Positions 60,774-64,000 of a stretch of DNA of 64,000 nucleotides are shown here, piece after piece; the stretch's first letter is position 1, and each line of letters opens with the position of its first letter. This DNA is from CAYULW01 sp964445815 (GTDB lineage Bacteria > Bacteroidota > Bacteroidia > Flavobacteriales_E > Vicingaceae). The translations under genes were made by a program, and so were the position numbers. The notes under the pieces were generated by a model that had not been told where the DNA came from, searched no databases, and saw nothing but the letters and a program-made list of their open reading frames with translations. The DNA lies in the NCBI GenBank assembly GCA_964445815.1, contig CAYULW010000001.1, positions 248,001 through 312,000 of the forward strand, in the 5' to 3' direction.

Positions 60774-63296
60774 TTACCAACCACCAATATTTCCTCCAAT
60801 TGTGAAATGAAATTCTGTTTTTTGATTAGGATCTGAAACTCCCGGGATATCATCTAAGCGATATCCCCAATCAAGTCCTAACAAGCCAAAGAACGGCATG
60901 TAAATTCTAACCCCTAAACCTGCGGACCTCCTGACTTCAAATGGTGAGAATTCATCGAAATCGAACCATGAGTTGCCAGCTTCAAGAAATGCAAGTCCAT
61001 AAATAGTAGCTGTCGGATTTAAAGAGAAGGGATAACGCATTTCCATGGTATACTTGCTGACAATTGAAGCTCCCACATTAGGTGATAGGTCACGATCTCC
61101 ATAACCTCTTAAGGCTATGATTTCACTTCCATCCAAATTGAACCCGCTTAAGCCATCACCTCCTAAATAGAAACGCTCAAAAGGCGATTGACCAAGATCG
61201 TTATTGTATTCTCCTAAGTAACCGAATCCAATTTTAGAGTTGAGGACAAGTTTACCTGCAAGAGGAGTAAACCACGAAGAATTGAATTTCCACTTATGGA
61301 ACTCGATAAATTTATACCTGTCTTGATTGGATAGTTCATCATAATTATCTCTGTTCTCAAAAAGGGAGTATGGAGGTGTAAATTGCAAGCTCAATGAAGT
61401 TTGAGAACCTGACTTAGGATAAATAGGAGCATCAATTGAGTTTCTGGAAAATGTTGTTCTAAAGCTTAGGTTATGAGCAAAGCCGGAGCGGAAGATAAAG
61501 TTGCCCCAGTTTTGGAGATCATAATATTGATAACTGACTTCATTATAAAGTGTGAAAAAGTCATCAGGCCAGGTTAATCGTCTCCCCAGACCTACAGATA
61601 GCCCCCATATGCCTAAGGCTTGTCGGTTAGGGTTGACAATACTATTCCCTTCAGAATTTGTTATTTTTTTTGGAGCCCCATTGGTTTGTTTAGAGAAATA
61701 GCCTGTCACACTTAAGCTGTTCGGTTTTCTGCCACCTAACCAAGGTTCGGTAAAGGAAATATTATACGATTGAAAAAACTGTCCATTGGTTTGAGCTCTT
61801 ATACTAAGTCGTTGTCCATCTCCCGCAGGAAGTGGCTGCCATGCTCCCTTCTTAAAAAAACGTTTTGCAGAAAAGTTGTTAAATGATAAACCCAAGCTGC
61901 CAACAACGCGTCCACCTCCCCATCCGCCGGAGAGTTCTACCTGATCTGAAGGCTGTTCTTCAACAACATATTCAATATCAACGGTGCCACTTGCTTGGTC
62001 AGGAATAGGGTTTACTCCAAGTTTTTCTTGATTAAAATAACCCAACTGTAAAAGCTCTCTTTGAGTTCTTATTATATCGGCTCGGCTAAATAAATCTCCT
62101 GGATTAGTTCTTATTTCTCTTCGAATAACATGGTCATTTGTCTTCGTGTTTCCTATGATCGTGACCTTATTGATTCTTGCTTGCTGTCCTTCCCTTATCC
62201 TAATTTCAAAATCAATGGTATCTCCTCTAACTCCGGTTTCAACAACATTAGGCTGAAAAAATAAGTAGCCGTCGTCTAAGTATAGAGAGCTAATATCTCT
62301 TCCACTGGCGTCTTGATATACCCTTTGATCAAAAAGTTCTTGATTAAAAATGTCACCCTTTTCAATGCCCAGAATTCGATCTAGCTCTTCATTAGAATAT
62401 TTTGTATTTCCAACCCATTTGATCTCTCCAAAGTAGTATTGCTTACCTTCTTCTAGTTTGAGGTCAATGACTACCCTCTTTTTTGAAACTTGATATACAG
62501 AGTCAAAACTGACCTTCATGTCTCGGTATCCTTTTGCATTGTATTTTGCAATTAGGCCCTTTAAGTCAGACTCATAATCGTTTCGGATGAATTTAGACCC
62601 TTTGAAGATTCTAATAAACTTTTTCCGTTTAGTGTTTTTCAGGGTTCTTCGTACTTTATTATCAGAAAGAGCCTCATTGCCTTTTACGTTGATGTCCTTA
62701 ATCTTTACTCGCTCGTTTTTCTTAATCTGTATTGTTAATACTGTTGAGTTTTTGAGGGTGGAGTCTTCTGACTCGATGATGTCTACTTCAACATTAAAAA
62801 ACCCCTTATCTATAAAGTAATTACGAACCTTATTTTTAGTAGTATTTATTAAGTTAGGTGTTATAACAGCTCCTCTCCTTAATTGAATATCATCTCTTAT
62901 CGACTCTTGTGATCCTTTTCTAACACCTTTAAATCTGAACTTGGATAATCTTGGGCGTTCTTCAACTTTTATCGAAAGAAAGATAAGATCTCCTTGCACC
63001 CTTTCAGCATTAATCTGTATATCGGTAAAAAGAGCTTGTTTCCATAAATTGCTAATGGCATTTGATATGTCATCGCCTGGAATACTAATTTCTTGGCCAA
63101 CTTCTAAGCCCGCAATGGCTTTTAGTGCTGTATGATCTAAGTTTTGAGTACCAATAATTGAAATGCCTCCAATCTCAAATGTTCTTGGGTTGGAATAATC
63201 TAGAACATCAAGGCTATTGCCTGAAGAGATTTGCCCAAATAGAAAGTGAGTGCAAAAAAGGAAAGATAGTGAAGTAAGGAAGATTTGCTTTATCAT
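60774..63296 (-). CDS. bamA: Outer-membrane assembly factor BamA
   Basis: An 840-residue outer-membrane insertase. Signal peptide MIKQIFLTSLSFLFCTHFLF (then GQ), about five POTRA domains (ERVKIKDINVKGNEALSDNK, RINKVTIIGNTKTNDHVIRR), and the 16-strand Omp85 barrel. The FYLGGDGLSGFN and LRGYGDRDLSP segments are the loop 6 region, with RGYGD matching the VRGF/Y motif. It is translated in the same unit as uppS (four-base overlap) and followed by two skp genes and murI, a combination of wall and outer-membrane functions. Confidence 0.95.
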   Translation of the reverse strand: MIKQIFLTSLSFLFCTHFLFGQISSGNSLDVLDYSNPRTFEIGGISIIGTQNLDHTALKAIAGLEVGQEISIPGDDISNAISNLWKQALFTDIQINAERVQGDLIFLSIKVEERPRLSKFRFKGVRKGSQESIRDDIQLRRGAVITPNLINTTKNKVRNYFIDKGFFNVEVDIIESEDSTLKNSTVLTIQIKKNERVKIKDINVKGNEALSDNKVRRTLKNTKRKKFIRIFKGSKFIRNDYESDLKGLIAKYNAKGYRDMKVSFDSVYQVSKKRVVIDLKLEEGKQYYFGEIKWVGNTKYSNEELDRILGIEKGDIFNQELFDQRVYQDASGRDISSLYLDDGYLFFQPNVVETGVRGDTIDFEIRIREGQQARINKVTIIGNTKTNDHVIRREIRTNPGDLFSRADIIRTQRELLQLGYFNQEKLGVNPIPDQASGTVDIEYVVEEQPSDQVELSGGWGGGRVVGSLGLSFNNFSAKRFFKKGAWQPLPAGDGQRLSIRAQTNGQFFQSYNISFTEPWLGGRKPNSLSVTGYFSKQTNGAPKKITNSEGNSIVNPNRQALGIWGLSVGLGRRLTWPDDFFTLYNEVSYQYYDLQNWGNFIFRSGFAHNLSFRTTFSRNSIDAPIYPKSGSQTSLSLQFTPPYSLFENRDNYDELSNQDRYKFIEFHKWKFNSSWFTPLAGKLVLNSKIGFGYLGEYNNDLGQSPFERFYLGGDGLSGFNLDGSEIIALRGYGDRDLSPNVGASIVSKYTMEMRYPFSLNPTATIYGLAFLEAGNSWFDFDEFSPFEVRRSAGLGVRIYMPFFGLLGLDWGYRLDDIPGVSDPNQKTEFHFTIGGNIGGW

Positions 63297-64000
63297 TCTA
63301 TAGTAGGGTCTGCTAATTGTTCGCTGGTTTTTCCAAATCTTCTTTCTCTACCTTGGTAGTCTATTATTGCTGCCTTTAGGTCTTCTTTCGTAAACTCTGG
63401 CCATAACTTTTCAGAAAAATACAGTTCTGAATAAGCCAACTGCCACAATAAAAAATTACTTATTCGATATTCACCACTTGTTCTAATTAGAAGCTCGGGG
63501 TCGGGAATATTTTTGGTGCAAAGGTAGTTGCTGAATTCTCTTTCGGAAATAGCTCTTGAGTCTAAATGCCCTGATTTAACATCATTTAACAGCGAATTAA
63601 CAGCATTTAATATTTCCCATCTTGAGCTATAGCTCAAAGCGAGGGTGAGTGTCATCCCTGTATTGGTGCTTGTTTTTTTTATGGCTTTTTCAAGTTCTCT
63701 ATGACAGTTTCCTGGCAAATTCTTTAGATCTCCTATAGCATTAAGCTTAATGTTGTTTTTACTCAATGTTTTAGTCTCTTTGCTTATGGTTGATACTAAT
63801 AATTGCATCAAAGCAGTTACCTCGGCTTTTGGACGGTTCCAGTTTTCTGTTGAAAATGCATAAAGGGTTAAATAGTTTACGCCAAGTTCTGCAGCACCTT
63901 CAGTAACCTCTCTGACGGCTTTTACTCCATTTCTGTGACCAAAAACTCTTGCTTTACCATGTTTCTTTGCCCACCTGCCATTGCCATCCATAATGACCGC
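63293..64000 (-). CDS. uppS: Isoprenyl transferase (undecaprenyl diphosphate synthase), 5' end outside window
   Basis: At least 235 residues of a cis-prenyltransferase. The frame is still open at the window edge (AVIMDGNGRWAKKHG), and the family normally has about 10-15 residues more before this, so the gene is truncated by the window only. MDGNGRW holds the catalytic Asp; STENWNRP, LTLALSYSSRWEI and the C-terminal DPELLIRTSGEYRISNFLLW, ending in FGK, are the other motifs. It makes the undecaprenyl carrier of peptidoglycan and is coupled to bamA by a four-base overlap. Confidence 0.95.
   Translation of the reverse strand, partial: AVIMDGNGRWAKKHGKARVFGHRNGVKAVREVTEGAAELGVNYLTLYAFSTENWNRPKAEVTALMQLLVSTISKETKTLSKNNIKLNAIGDLKNLPGNCHRELEKAIKKTSTNTGMTLTLALSYSSRWEILNAVNSLLNDVKSGHLDSRAISEREFSNYLCTKNIPDPELLIRTSGEYRISNFLLWQLAYSELYFSEKLWPEFTKEDLKAAIIDYQGRERRFGKTSEQLADPTIE

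Overview
The window is a 64 kb stretch of an AT-rich chromosome that looks like a member of the Bacteroidota, most likely Flavobacteriales or a near relative. The main clues are a metalloprotease with a C-terminal type IX secretion sorting domain, many lipoproteins, several genes preceded by the Bacteroidota -7 element TAnnTTTG, A-rich leaders without clear Shine-Dalgarno sequences, and the gene orders uppS-bamA-skp-skp and rplM-rpsI-rpsB-tsf. No rRNA, tRNA, CRISPR array, insertion sequence, prophage or plasmid gene was found. This is core chromosome. Gene density is very high and no gene-free stretch reaches 300 bases; the longest is about 180 bases, upstream of rplM.

Layout. 1-5.2 kb: end of a YwqK/MORN-like gene, a coupled pair of DUF3857/transglutaminase-type envelope proteins (the second with all three catalytic residues replaced), and a tandem universal stress protein behind a repeat-decorated promoter. 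5.3-12.5 kb (minus): a small lipoprotein, a giant alpha-2-macroglobulin lipoprotein with a CxEQ thioester motif, and a TRIC-type cation channel. 12.6-17.8 kb (plus): an RND/MMPL exporter, glucose-1-phosphate thymidylyltransferase, a nucleotide-sugar epimerase and a polyprenyl diphosphate synthase packed as one unit. 17.8-26.9 kb: an SDR39U1-type epimerase, a small unknown protein, sucAB, a small secreted protein, purD, two divergent membrane proteins and purQ. 26.9-30.2 kb (minus): ArsC-like protein, EamA transporter, yicC, gmk, nadD. 30.2-34.8 kb (plus): UPF0104 membrane protein, a cystathionine gamma-synthase-like enzyme, and the secreted metalloprotease.

34.8-43.4 kb (minus): two unknown envelope proteins, polA, an M28/glutaminyl-cyclase-type lipoprotein, cysS, a second YwqK-like protein and a threonine-dehydrogenase-type SDR. 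43.5-46.9 kb (plus): trhO followed by hmgA and hppD, two consecutive steps of tyrosine breakdown. 47-49.6 kb (minus): a lipoprotein and aspS. 49.7-55.8 kb (plus): tadA, a third YwqK-like protein, a bacilliredoxin, then rplM-rpsI-rpsB-tsf, pyrH and frr, a translation block with leader and terminator hairpins. 55.8-64 kb: recQ (minus), prfB (plus, without the usual programmed frameshift), then the envelope-biogenesis operon uppS-bamA-skp-skp-murI (minus), whose first gene runs off the window end.

The genes do not form one system. They are housekeeping modules (translation, purine synthesis, 2-oxoglutarate dehydrogenase, cell wall and outer-membrane assembly) interleaved with Bacteroidota-specific envelope proteins. 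I did not find a convincing new defence or mobile system. The points most worth a second look are the active/inactive transglutaminase pair, the 21-bp-spaced direct repeats at the stress-protein promoter, the hairpin/U-run elements directly upstream of rpsB and murI, the unframeshifted RF2 gene, the RecQ variant with its zinc site near the C-terminus, and several convergent gene pairs whose stop codons overlap or nearly touch with no terminator.
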